From contig JANCYW010000006.1 of the NCBI GenBank assembly GCA_026184775.1, forward strand, positions 124,001-188,000: 64,000 nt of DNA. Direction: 5' to 3'. Shown here in pieces: positions 9,695 through 18,407 of this stretch. This DNA comes from Cyanidium caldarium (taxonomy: Eukaryota > Rhodophyta > Bangiophyceae > Cyanidiales > Cyanidiaceae). A model generated the notes under the pieces. That model worked only from the letters and a program-made list of their open reading frames with translations, ran no database searches and had not been told where the DNA came from. The first letter of the stretch is position 1; every line of letters starts with the position of its first letter. Both the position numbers and the translations under genes were made by a program.

Positions 9695-10858
9695 CTACTT
9701 GTCATACACGGACAAGTGCAGCTGGCTGGCATTCACGATGCTCGGTGCGGCGCGCGGTATACTGTGGGCGGTATCCCCTTGGATGAACGCGCCCATGTCG
9801 CGGCGGCCCCAGATTGGGTCGCCACGCAAAATGGCCGTCACGTTGGTGGCGGCCAGGATGCACATGGCGGCGCGCGCCCAGACGGTAGCCGAGCCGATAT
9901 GCGGTACCACCACCACATTTGGCAGTTTTTTCAGATCGGGGACCATTTCGGGCTCGTGTTCGAACACATCCAACGCAGCGCGAAAGCGCGGATGCTGGCG
10001 GCAGTGCTGCGCCAGCGCCACTTCGTCAATGAGGCCGCCGCGCCCGCAATTCACCAACACCGCGTCTTCCTTCATCATGCGCAGGCGCTCCGTGTCGATG
10101 ATGTGGTGCGTAGACGCGTCCAGCACGGTATTCAGCGAGATCACGTCAGCGGTGCGCAGCAGTTCCTCGAGTGTCTCGGCGCGACGCACTTGCAGGCGCC
10201 GCTCACCCTGGCGCGCGTACAGCTCGCCGGTTTCGCGTAGCCACTGTTCCAGACGCTCATTGGTATACAAGTCGTAGTAGACGACGTCCATATAGCAGCC
10301 ACGGGCCATACGCAACGCCAACGCCGTGCCTATACGTCCGGCACCGATCAGTCCCAGCGTACCGCCGTAGAACGAGTTGCCCAGGAAGAGGTCCGGCAGC
10401 CAGCCGTGATACTTGCCCGCACGCATGAATGCATCCGCCTCCACCACCCGCCGACCCGCGGCCAGCGCCAGCGCCATGCCCATCTCGGCAGTCGCCTCGC
10501 TTGGCACGCCCGGCGTGTTGCCCACGGCGATGCCGAGGCGCGTCGCCGCCGCCACATCGACGTTATCGTATCCGACGGCCACGTTGGTGTACACCCTGCC
10601 ACCAGCCGCCTTCAAACACTCCATCATGTCCGCGTCCCATTTCTCCGTCAGCTCTCCCATCACCGCGTCGCAACGCTGGCCGATGGCCTGGCGCAGCTCT
10701 GTCGCCGACAATATATGCGATTCGTCCAGACACTGATCCACGCGACAATCCGCCTGCACCAGCAAGTTCAACCACGCATCGCCGACCAGTGGCTTGGTCA
10801 CCACCACTCGATATTTTCCCGCCGGATTATGCAAAACCCACTGAGCGCCGCCACGCAT
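9695..10858 (-). CDS. Hydroxypyruvate reductase-like 2-hydroxyacid dehydrogenase, copy A
   Basis: NAD(P)H-dependent D-isomer-specific 2-hydroxyacid dehydrogenase of the plant HPR1 type (hydroxypyruvate to D-glycerate). 387 aa; plant HPR1 is 386. It matches HPR1 end to end: NPAGKYRVVVTKPLVG, NVAVGYDNVDV, VGNTPGVPSEATAEM, EADAFMRAGKYHGWLPDLFLG, the Rossmann motif GLIGAGRIG, and the catalytic Arg (VNCGRGG), Glu (LDVFEHEP) and His (VVPHIGSA). The start at 10858 matches the family N-terminus, though the frame is open further upstream with a basic leader. Oddities versus copy B: the strongly conserved SLH before VLD is SLN here, PHIAS is PHIGS, and the C-terminus (SVYDK) has no peroxisomal signal. 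It probably arose by tandem duplication and then diverged, perhaps to a cytosolic HPR2-like role. Confidence 0.88.
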   Translation of the reverse strand: MRGGAQWVLHNPAGKYRVVVTKPLVGDAWLNLLVQADCRVDQCLDESHILSATELRQAIGQRCDAVMGELTEKWDADMMECLKAAGGRVYTNVAVGYDNVDVAAATRLGIAVGNTPGVPSEATAEMGMALALAAGRRVVEADAFMRAGKYHGWLPDLFLGNSFYGGTLGLIGAGRIGTALALRMARGCYMDVVYYDLYTNERLEQWLRETGELYARQGERRLQVRRAETLEELLRTADVISLNTVLDASTHHIIDTERLRMMKEDAVLVNCGRGGLIDEVALAQHCRQHPRFRAALDVFEHEPEMVPDLKKLPNVVVVPHIGSATVWARAAMCILAATNVTAILRGDPIWGRRDMGAFIQGDTAHSIPRAAPSIVNASQLHLSVYDK

Positions 10859-11368
10859 AGGTATGCGGTTTGCTAACGCACGCTCGACCGGTCCGCCTCC
10901 GGACTTGTGTGCGCGCGCGGAAACCCGCTCGACGCGACACGCACACCCGCAGACGATCCGGGCGGCACCAGCGGGAAATCGTGACACGCGCATCAGGTCA
11001 CGAGCGATGGCGCGCCCGGCTGCCTCGCGGGCAACGCTTTGCGTGGTCACACGCAGGAGACGGATGGGAAACAGAGTAGCCGAGCGGGTCATTCTTGACC
11101 GCACCGACTGCGTGGCCGAGATTGTAGCCATCGATCCTGGGGACACTCTCTCAGTGCGCTATCCAAGGGTTGTTGCACGTACAGTCAGCGGCCGCTCCCC
11201 TCCCCGAGACCCGGCGAAACGCCGTGCAAGCACACACCATAAGACGTTGCCTCCGCGCAAGTCCAGACGGGAATTTCGGACTCTTAGGCCACCTTCATTT
11301 TGAGCAAGTAACCGCAATGGCTGCATTCCTCCATTCTTTACTCCCAGTTACCTATGTTTTGCCCTACT
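10859..11368. other. Intergenic between the two hydroxypyruvate reductases
   Basis: Holds the 3' UTR of copy B and the promoter of copy A. The frame of copy A stays open into this region with a basic, Arg/Ala-rich composition, so an N-terminal extension is possible. I see no separate gene. Confidence 0.55.
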
Positions 11369-12547
11369 TCACAGGCGATTGGGCGCCGTGTACATCTTCA
11401 GGCCCAGCTCCTTGGCGTTCACGATAGCGGGCGCGGCCCGCGGCATGGCCTGCGCACTGTCCGCCTCTAGGAAGGCGCTCACGTCTGGTTTGCTCCACGC
11501 CGGATCGCCGCGCAAAATGCCGGCCACATTGGCGGCCGCCAGCGTGCACATGCCAGTGCGCGCCACGACGGTGGCCGAGGCGATATGCGGCACCACCACC
11601 ACGTTGGGCAGCTCTTTCAAGCCGGGCGCCATGCGGGGCTCGTCCTCGAACACGTCGAGGCCAGCGCGGAACTGCGGATGCCGCCGACAGTGCTCCACCA
11701 GCGCCGCCTCATCGACCAGTGGCCCGCGCCCACAATTCACCAACACCGCGTCCTCTTTCATCAAGCGCAGGCGCTGTGCATCGATGAGGTGACGCGTGGA
11801 GGCGTCCAGCACCGTGTGCAACGAAACCACATCCGCTTCCCGCAGCACCTCCTCGACGTCGTCGGCGCGCCGGATGCGTATCGGCCGCTCCCCCTGCTGT
11901 GCGAACATCTCGCCCGCCGCCTGCACGCATCGCTCCAACCGCTCGTTGGGATACACGTCGTAATAGACGACGTCCATGTGGAGGCCGCGCGCCATGCGCA
12001 GCGCAAACGCTGCGCCGATGCGCCCGGCACCGATCAGGCCCAGCGTGCGGCCGTGAAACGTCACCCCCAGGAAGAGGTCCGGCAGCCAACCCTGATATTT
12101 GCCAGCACGCATGAATGCGTCCGCTTCCACCACCCGCCGACCGGCCGCCATGGCCAGCGCCATGGCCATCTCCGCGGTGGCCTCGGTCAGCGCCCCGGGC
12201 GTGTTGCCCACCGCAACGCCGTGCCGGGTGGCCCCGGCCACGTCCACATTATCGTAACCGACCGCCACGTTGGAGTAGGCCCTACCACCCGCCGCCTTCA
12301 AGCACTCCATCATAGACGCATCCCACTTCTCGGTCAGCTGACCCACCACCCCGTCACAGCGTTGCCCGATGGCGCGCCGCAGCTCCGACGGCGTCAACGG
12401 CCGCGAAGTGTCCAGACACTGCTCCACCCGACAATCGGCACCGACCAGCACCTCCAGCCACCGCTGACCCACCAGCGGCTTGGTGACGATCACTCGGTAT
12501 TTGCCGTTGGGGTGATGCGTCACCCACTGCATCTGCCGCGGTGCCAT
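11369..12547 (-). CDS. Hydroxypyruvate reductase (HPR1-type), copy B
   Basis: Peroxisomal-type hydroxypyruvate reductase, 392 aa, reducing hydroxypyruvate to glycerate with NADH in photorespiration. It follows the plant HPR1 consensus more closely than copy A: HPNGKYRVIVTKPLVG, VGNTPGALTEATAEM, GLIGAGRIGAAFALRMA, EADVVSLHTVLDAS, VNCGRGPLVDEAALVEH, LDVFEDEPRMAPGL, VVPHIASATVVAR. Catalytic Arg, Glu and His are all present. It ends in Asn-Arg-Leu, which fits the relaxed PTS1 pattern and supports peroxisomal import. The ATG at 12547 gives the family's N-terminus. The two copies lie head-to-tail with 510 bp between them and share most of their residues by eye. Divergent from ArgJ, whose long form begins only 127 bp away, so a shared short promoter is likely. 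Confidence 0.93.
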   Translation of the reverse strand: MAPRQMQWVTHHPNGKYRVIVTKPLVGQRWLEVLVGADCRVEQCLDTSRPLTPSELRRAIGQRCDGVVGQLTEKWDASMMECLKAAGGRAYSNVAVGYDNVDVAGATRHGVAVGNTPGALTEATAEMAMALAMAAGRRVVEADAFMRAGKYQGWLPDLFLGVTFHGRTLGLIGAGRIGAAFALRMARGLHMDVVYYDVYPNERLERCVQAAGEMFAQQGERPIRIRRADDVEEVLREADVVSLHTVLDASTRHLIDAQRLRLMKEDAVLVNCGRGPLVDEAALVEHCRRHPQFRAGLDVFEDEPRMAPGLKELPNVVVVPHIASATVVARTGMCTLAAANVAGILRGDPAWSKPDVSAFLEADSAQAMPRAAPAIVNAKELGLKMYTAPNRL

Positions 12548-12674
12548 AGTGAATTGAATTCGATGAAAAAGACGGTGCGGAGAACGTCGCCAGGCAGCAC
12601 AACCGCCCTCCGCGCGGCGTCGCCCCGGCGCAAGCGGCACGCGGCGACCGCTCGGGCGTTGCGGGTCGGGCTCG

Positions 12675-14195
12675 ATGAGCATGGGGAGCGGATGCAACCG
12701 AAGAAAAAGGGGGCGAGAGGTAGGATTCGTGGGCCTGAGCACCCATTCGTGTCGCCGAGTGTATGGAGAGGAGATTGGGTGGCGAGCGAAAGTCGATCCG
12801 TGCTTCTCCGTCCAACCTCCTTCGGTTGCCGGGTCTCGAGCGGCGGTCGGCAGGCGATATCGTCGCGCGCGCGCTCTCCTCCCCGCCCTTTCTATGCAGG
12901 AGCGCTTCGAATCTGTTCCTCGCGGCTCGGTGACCACACCGGAGGGGTTCGTGGCGGCCGGAATGAGCGCCGGGTTGAAACCGAGCGGGGCACCGGACTT
13001 GGCCGCGGTGTACTCCTCGGAGGTGGTGGCGGCGGCGGCGGCCGGCGTGTTCACCCAATCGCAATTTGCCGCCGCACCGGTGCTGTGGTGCCGAGAGCAG
13101 TTGGAACGGTCATCGGGGCGGGCGCGCGCCGTACTGATCAATGCCGGGCAGGCCAATGCGGCCACCGGCGATGCGGGCCACCGCGACGCGGTGATGCTGA
13201 GTCAGCGTTTGGCGGCGTTGCTGCGAGTGCCTGAAGAGCAGGTGCTAGTGGCGTCGACCGGGGTCATCGGGCGGCGCATCGACTGCGGCCGCGTGGAAGC
13301 CGCACTGCCGCAGTTGACGCGGGCGTTGCAGGACTCGTCAGCGGGAGCGGCGCGTGCCGAGGGTGGTTTGCAGGCGGCGCGCGCCATGATGACCACCGAT
13401 CTGGTGCCCAAGCACACTGCGGCCACGGCAACGATCCAAGGTCGGCGGGTGAGCGTGGGCGTGATGGCCAAGGGCAGCGGCATGATCCATCCCGACATGG
13501 CCACACTGCTGGCATTCGTCACCACCGATGCCGTCGTGGAACCGCAACAGTGGGCGCGATACCTGCGCGCCGCTGCCGATGTGTCCTTCAATCAGATCAC
13601 CGTGGATGGCGATACCAGCACCAACGATACGCTGATAGGATTCGCCAACGGTGCGTCGGGCGTGTCCATCCCCGACGATGAGCAATCGGAGGTGCATCGC
13701 ACTTTCCAAGCCATGCTGACGCACGGATTGCAACACGCCGCCAAGGCCATCGCTCGCGACGGCGAGGGCGCCACGGTGTTGCTGGAGGTGCGTGTGCAGG
13801 GCACGGCCAGCGATGCAGAGGCGCGGCGGTTGGCACGCACGGTGGCGCGCTCCAATCTGTTCAAAGCGGCGGTGTACGGCCGCGATCCCAACTGGGGCCG
13901 CATCGCCGCCGCCCTCGGATACAGCGGGGTATGCTTATCACCCGCAGCGGTGGATATCGCGCTCGGCCCGCACGTGCTCATGCGTAGCGGTCAGCCAGTG
14001 CCATTCGATGCGCGCGCTGCCAGCGACTATATCCAAAGTGCCGCCGACGCCGGCCGATCACCGGACACCTACCTCACCGAGGCGGACACCGTTTCGGTGG
14101 ACATCCGCGTCGGCAGCGGGGATGGAAGTGGAGTGGCGTGGGGATGCGACCTGAGTTATGACTATGTGCGCATCAACGCCGAGTACACCACCTGA
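12675..14195 (+). CDS. argJ: Glutamate N-acetyltransferase / amino-acid acetyltransferase ArgJ
   Basis: Bifunctional ornithine acetyltransferase and N-acetylglutamate synthase of the cyclic arginine pathway, in plastids or mitochondria depending on lineage. Family landmarks: GFVAAGMSAGLKPSG, VLINAGQANAATG, VASTGVIGRRI, the autocleavage site KGSGMIHPDMATLLAF (the new N-terminal Thr of the beta chain is the nucleophile), ITVDGDTSTNDT, RSNLFKAAVYGRDPNWGRI, and the C-terminus SYDYVRINAEYTT. 506 aa from the ATG at 12675. The first about 73 residues lack homology and are Arg/Ser-rich, so they are probably an organellar leader. A shorter start at 12894 (MQERFESV) would give about 433 aa, near the size of bacterial enzymes. 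The autocleavage motif makes the assignment firm. Confidence 0.95.
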   Translation: MSMGSGCNRRKRGREVGFVGLSTHSCRRVYGEEIGWRAKVDPCFSVQPPSVAGSRAAVGRRYRRARALLPALSMQERFESVPRGSVTTPEGFVAAGMSAGLKPSGAPDLAAVYSSEVVAAAAAGVFTQSQFAAAPVLWCREQLERSSGRARAVLINAGQANAATGDAGHRDAVMLSQRLAALLRVPEEQVLVASTGVIGRRIDCGRVEAALPQLTRALQDSSAGAARAEGGLQAARAMMTTDLVPKHTAATATIQGRRVSVGVMAKGSGMIHPDMATLLAFVTTDAVVEPQQWARYLRAAADVSFNQITVDGDTSTNDTLIGFANGASGVSIPDDEQSEVHRTFQAMLTHGLQHAAKAIARDGEGATVLLEVRVQGTASDAEARRLARTVARSNLFKAAVYGRDPNWGRIAAALGYSGVCLSPAAVDIALGPHVLMRSGQPVPFDARAASDYIQSAADAGRSPDTYLTEADTVSVDIRVGSGDGSGVAWGCDLSYDYVRINAEYTT

Positions 14196-14568
14196 AATGA
14201 AGTGCAGCCGTGTCTGTTGCCTAAAGTGGGTGCGGGAGAGCTTTCCGTCCCGGTTCCATCCCGGTTCCGTCCCGACCCGCAACCAACCGTTACAGGATCG
14301 CCCGAGCGGTCTCTCGAACGCCTGTGTGTGCGTGTGCGTATGTGTGTGTCGCAGTTCGCATCGGGAATTTGAAATCGTGTCTCGTCTGCGTTTCCGATGC
14401 CTGGCGGGGAATTTCGGTAGCCGCGCCGAGGCCAAGCGGTGGCATCGGGGCGAGAGAAACCCGAACGGGAACGCAGTGGCAGACCGTCGACCCGACAGGC
14501 CGTCGCATCACTACCCGTCTTGGCGCGCGCACACACACACACACTTCTAGCGCCTTCAATCACCCTTC
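14196..14568. other. Intergenic with GT and CA dinucleotide tracts
   Basis: Between ArgJ and CAP-G. Contains an imperfect GT-rich tract (about 14323-14349) and a CA tract (14530-14544) that ends about 25 nt before the CAP-G ATG. No coding region recognised. Probably promoter and 5' UTR of CAP-G. Confidence 0.6.
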
Positions 14569-17307
14569 ATGACCGCGGAGACACCCACCGACTCCACGGG
14601 CCAAGCCACTGTCTCGCGGGTGGAACGCTTGGTGGCCGACGCGCTGTACGATGCCTCGCGCTCATTCGCGGCGCACGTCCGAGCGCGGCGGCTTCTGGCG
14701 GAGGCGGAGGCGGCAGACCCGCCGGCGTTCGTCTCGGCGCTCTTCAGCCAACTGAACCGCTGTCTGCTGGTGTACGCTCGCGAGCCGGGCGTAGAGCGAG
14801 TGATGGCGTTGGTGGCTTCGTACGCGGCCGCTACTGCCGACGCCGCCCATTACGGCGACCAGGAGAATCACACCGCTGAGCGTGACAGTTTCTGCTCCCT
14901 GTTGCTGGGGTATGTGCTCAGCTTCAGCAACGCCAAAGACAAGGCGGTGCGTTTCCGCACTTGCCAACTGATCGCGTTGGTGCTGAATGCGCTCGGCGAG
15001 GATGCCGAGATATCCGAGGCGCTATGGAGTGCGCTCAGCGGGGCGCTGATCGAGCGCACCCGCGATCGGGTGCCGGCGGTGCGGGCGCAGGCGGTGGCCG
15101 CGCTGTGTCGCCTGCAAAATCCCGATGCCGACGACGATGATGCGCTCTTGAACGGCTACGTGCAGTGGATGACCAGCGACAGCAGTCGGGCAGTGCGCCG
15201 CGCGGCCCTGTTGCATGCGGCGCTGTTGCCCGGCCTGCCCACGCTCGATGCGGCGGTGACGCGGGTGCGTGACGTGTGCAGCGATGTGCGGCGGGCAGCT
15301 CTGGAACGTGTGCTGGCCAAGAAGGTCGACCCGCGCTTGTTATCCATCGAGCAGCGCGTTCAAATCATCGAGGGCGGCGCACACGACCGCCATCGGCCCG
15401 TGCGAGAGGCGTGTCTCCAGCGGCTGCTGCTGCAAGCGTGGTTGCGCGGCGTCTGTGCCTCCAACCTGGTGGAGCTGTTGCGGATGCTGGATGTGGAGGC
15501 CAACGAGGAGCGCCTTCGCGATGCAGTGCTGCAGATGCTGGTGGAGTGTGCCTCTTCGGATTGGGAGGCAGTGGTGCGCACGCCCGCCGGGAACGGAGAG
15601 ACGGATGCCGAGCGTGCCCTGGACTGGAACGCGCTCACGCCCGAGAGTGCGGCAGCGTTGGCATGGCAAACGCAGGCGGCGGTGCTGCGTAGCCGACGAT
15701 CAAAGCAGCGGCCGTCACCCCAGCCGCTGGATGAAACGGATTGGGCAGAGCGACTGGCGCCGGCAGCACCCGATGTGGCGGCCGCTCTGGAGTATCACAT
15801 GGACCAGTTGCGCCGCATGGATTCGGTGGAGGCGGCCGCTGGACACGGCAGCGCTTTCATCGCGCGCATGTTGTTGCAGACGGTGTGCTGGTTGGATGCC
15901 ACCGATGAGGCCGGTCGGCGGTTGCTACTGCCATGGCTGCGCGCGATGCTGGCGGAGGCGCAAGCCACGCCCACGGAGACCGTGGTGGGTGCGGCGATGC
16001 GAGCACTGGCGCACGTGCTCGGCGATGTGGATGAACTCGTGCGTCTGGTGGTGATCGAGATGGAGGGAGAGGCGGAGAAGGAGCAAGGCGCACTGCACGG
16101 TCTGTGGCGATTGCAGGCCCTGCTGCAAGTGGTGCTGGAGCGGTCGCCGCGAGGGCGCACCCGGATGCCGTATACCAAAACGGGCGCTTTTGCGCTGTTT
16201 CACGGTTCCACGGTGCCGCTGCTGCTGGAATTGGTACCGCGGCGGCTGCTGCCGGCGCTGGCCAGCACGGCGCACGCGCACCGACTCGCCGCCATGCGAT
16301 GTCTCGGGCTGGTATGCCTGGCGGATGCCAGTGGCGCCTGTGCCCTGCAACACCTGCCGCTGCTGTTGTCGGCTTGCGAACACGACGCCGCCGACGTGCA
16401 GCGGGTGGCCTTGCAGACGCTGTTCGACGTATTGTGCGTATTCCCGCTGACGGCGACCGACAAGGTCACCGATGCCGACGGCAGCAACGCCGCCTCCGGT
16501 GCCTGGCGCGCGCAGGTACTGCAGCGATTGTGCAGCTACCTGACCGACCCGCCTACCGAGGAGTTGCGGACGGTGGCGGTGCAGGGCGTGTGCAAGTTGT
16601 TGTTTTTGCGGCGCATCGAACCGGAGCCGGAGCTGCTCAAGCGGTTGCTGCTACTGTATGTATCGCCCAGCACCGAGGAGCAGCCGCAGCTGCGACAGTG
16701 GCTGGCGGTGTTCTTTCCGGCGTTCTGTTTCGCCAGCGGCCAGATAGGATCGGAGGCGGTGGCAGCGGAGCATCGGGACGCCATCGCCCAGGCGTTCATG
16801 CCGGTGCTGCGCGTGCTGGTTGCGGCACCGCCGTCGAGCCCGCTGAGCGCGGTATCGACCACGGCGTTGGCGGACTATTTCGTGTTTCTGGCGAGTGCCT
16901 CGTCGGCCGCCCGAGCGCAGCAATCGCTGCAGGGCGATGCCGCCGTCCATAACCGATGGGAGCAGCAGGAAGCGTGTGCGGCGCCGGACGAGACGCTCGC
17001 ACTGCGTTTGGCGTTGGCGCTGCTCAGCGAGCTGTTGTGTCTGGCGCCCGAGCGGGTGAGCGATATGGTCGCGGCGGAGAAGACCTATGGTCGCATTCTG
17101 AGTCGATTGCCCCTGAGCGGGCGGACAGCCTCCAAAGCGGAGAGCAGCGCCGAAGATGCCGACGCGTCATCGATGCAAGACGACCGCGCCGCGCTGCAGT
17201 CGCTGCTGCGCGATGCCCTGGCCCAGGTGCGTTCGACGGCGGCGCGGCGGGATTTGGAGCGCCTGGCCGCGCGGTGGAACGGCGGGCTGACCACATCGGC
17301 CGCCTAA
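14569..17307 (+). CDS. Condensin complex subunit 3 (CAP-G/Ycg1-like HEAT-repeat protein)
   Basis: 912-aa all-helical HEAT-repeat protein. The segment DKAVRFRTCQLIALVL, followed by ERTRDRVPAVRAQAVAALCRLQNP and a further repeat with VRRAALLH, matches the N-terminal half of condensin CAP-G, the HEAT subunit that with CAP-H binds DNA and compacts mitotic chromosomes. Later repeats keep the helical pattern (MRCLGLVCLADASG, LRTVAVQGVCKLLFLRRI). It is close to Ycg1/CAP-G in length (about 900-1000 aa). The ATG at 14569 directly follows a CA tract. Tail-to-tail with the polyQ orphan, only 9 bp apart. Another HEAT protein is conceivable, but the VRFR/RDR motif pair is characteristic of CAP-G. Confidence 0.85.
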   Translation: MTAETPTDSTGQATVSRVERLVADALYDASRSFAAHVRARRLLAEAEAADPPAFVSALFSQLNRCLLVYAREPGVERVMALVASYAAATADAAHYGDQENHTAERDSFCSLLLGYVLSFSNAKDKAVRFRTCQLIALVLNALGEDAEISEALWSALSGALIERTRDRVPAVRAQAVAALCRLQNPDADDDDALLNGYVQWMTSDSSRAVRRAALLHAALLPGLPTLDAAVTRVRDVCSDVRRAALERVLAKKVDPRLLSIEQRVQIIEGGAHDRHRPVREACLQRLLLQAWLRGVCASNLVELLRMLDVEANEERLRDAVLQMLVECASSDWEAVVRTPAGNGETDAERALDWNALTPESAAALAWQTQAAVLRSRRSKQRPSPQPLDETDWAERLAPAAPDVAAALEYHMDQLRRMDSVEAAAGHGSAFIARMLLQTVCWLDATDEAGRRLLLPWLRAMLAEAQATPTETVVGAAMRALAHVLGDVDELVRLVVIEMEGEAEKEQGALHGLWRLQALLQVVLERSPRGRTRMPYTKTGAFALFHGSTVPLLLELVPRRLLPALASTAHAHRLAAMRCLGLVCLADASGACALQHLPLLLSACEHDAADVQRVALQTLFDVLCVFPLTATDKVTDADGSNAASGAWRAQVLQRLCSYLTDPPTEELRTVAVQGVCKLLFLRRIEPEPELLKRLLLLYVSPSTEEQPQLRQWLAVFFPAFCFASGQIGSEAVAAEHRDAIAQAFMPVLRVLVAAPPSSPLSAVSTTALADYFVFLASASSAARAQQSLQGDAAVHNRWEQQEACAAPDETLALRLALALLSELLCLAPERVSDMVAAEKTYGRILSRLPLSGRTASKAESSAEDADASSMQDDRAALQSLLRDALAQVRSTAARRDLERLAARWNGGLTTSAA

Positions 17308-17316
17308 AGCATGGAT

Positions 17317-17319
17317 TTA

Positions 17320-17359
<40 letters not shown>

Positions 17360-18264
17360 GCTTGTTGCACGCACTGCCACATTCGCTGCCGCAGCCGCGT
17401 GCGCCACGTGGGGACGTTTTGTGCGTGCCGCGACCTCCACTCGTTCGCCGTCTCGTCCGCACCCTTGGTGTGCGCAGCAGACGATGACACCGCCGACGCC
17501 CCCGCTTCCTCCACAGCTTGCCGCAGTATCGCGCTACCTTCGTCTACGGCTGCTCGCATCCGTCGCGCCGCGCGTTGCTTGACGCCCAGCTGCCAGAGCA
17601 GATGTCGCACCAGCTGCATGCGCGCCTGCCACGGCCGCAAGGCATTCAGCGCCTGCAGCAGCGAGTGAAATGCTTGCGTGCAAGTGGCGAGTAGGGCCAC
17701 CGGGCGCTCGTCTGCCGGCGATACCGGCGCGTCGCCGTCCGCGCCCTCTGCGACGACCAGCTGGAGCCACGCGTCGTACGCCCGCTGCCACGTGTGGTAG
17801 TGCGTTTCGACGCGCTGCAGGAGCACCGCCGGGGACTCACCAGCGAATCGGTATGCGCCGGCCGCCTCACCCTCCCATTCCGCACCCGATACGGTGGCGG
17901 CGGCCGCGGTGTTCGCGTCCTCTGGGCCCGCCTGCCACTGCACCGGATCCGGCGGCGCGGGAAACCGCAACGCCGCTCGTCGCTCCACGCCATCTCCCTC
18001 GGCAGTCACCGGCTCCACTGCGGCAGCCGTACCGTTGGCACTCTGGCGCTCTTCTCCTTCATCCTTCCGCTCGGTCGCTTGGGTTGCATTCACGGCAGTT
18101 GCGCGGGTCCGTTGGCGACCGCGCCTGGCGGTGCTCGCCGCCGCCCCCTCCTCCCCAGTTTGGCGGGACGCCTCTCGCGCACGGGTGGAACGGGTGGTCG
18201 CCGTGCCACTGCTGCTCTCTTCCGCCGCGTCTCGTGGTCTCTTTCGGGTATTTCTAGCGGGCAT
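17317..18264 (-). CDS. Orphan protein with C-terminal polyglutamine tail
   Basis: Not recognised. 315 aa from the ATG at 18264 (an upstream poly-Met stretch near 18411 comes from an ATG-type trinucleotide run and is unlikely to be the start). The N-terminal third is basic and low complexity, with KR-rich patches resembling a nuclear localisation signal (RNTRKRPRD). The middle (about residues 135-250) is helical, with heptad-like ALLATCTQAFHSLLQALNAL and an amphipathic stretch. The C-terminus ends in 13 consecutive Gln encoded by CAG repeats directly before the stop. Nuclear location is an inference from composition. Its stop lies 9 bp from the CAP-G stop on the other strand; CstF-77 is 143 bp upstream on the same strand. 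Confidence 0.6.
17320..17358. repeat. CAG/CTG trinucleotide repeat, coding
   Basis: Twelve CAG units plus one CAA on the minus strand, directly before the stop codon, encode a terminal run of 13 glutamines. It is a perfect microsatellite likely to vary in length between strains. Confidence 0.9.
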
Positions 18265-18407
18265 GAACGGGGCATCCTCGCGGGCACACACCCGCCTGAA
18301 CGAGCCGAAAAAAAGATGTGCACGCATCGGCGACGTCGTCTCGCTCGCTCGCTCCGATTTAGATCGCGGTGTGCGCCCGCCGACAGAGGTGTGCTGCATC
18401 ATCATCA

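Noticed and set aside
11585-13234. 549-aa plus-strand frame antisense to hydroxypyruvate reductase copy B
   Set aside because: Runs across a clear gene and into the ArgJ region in another frame; no recognisable domain.
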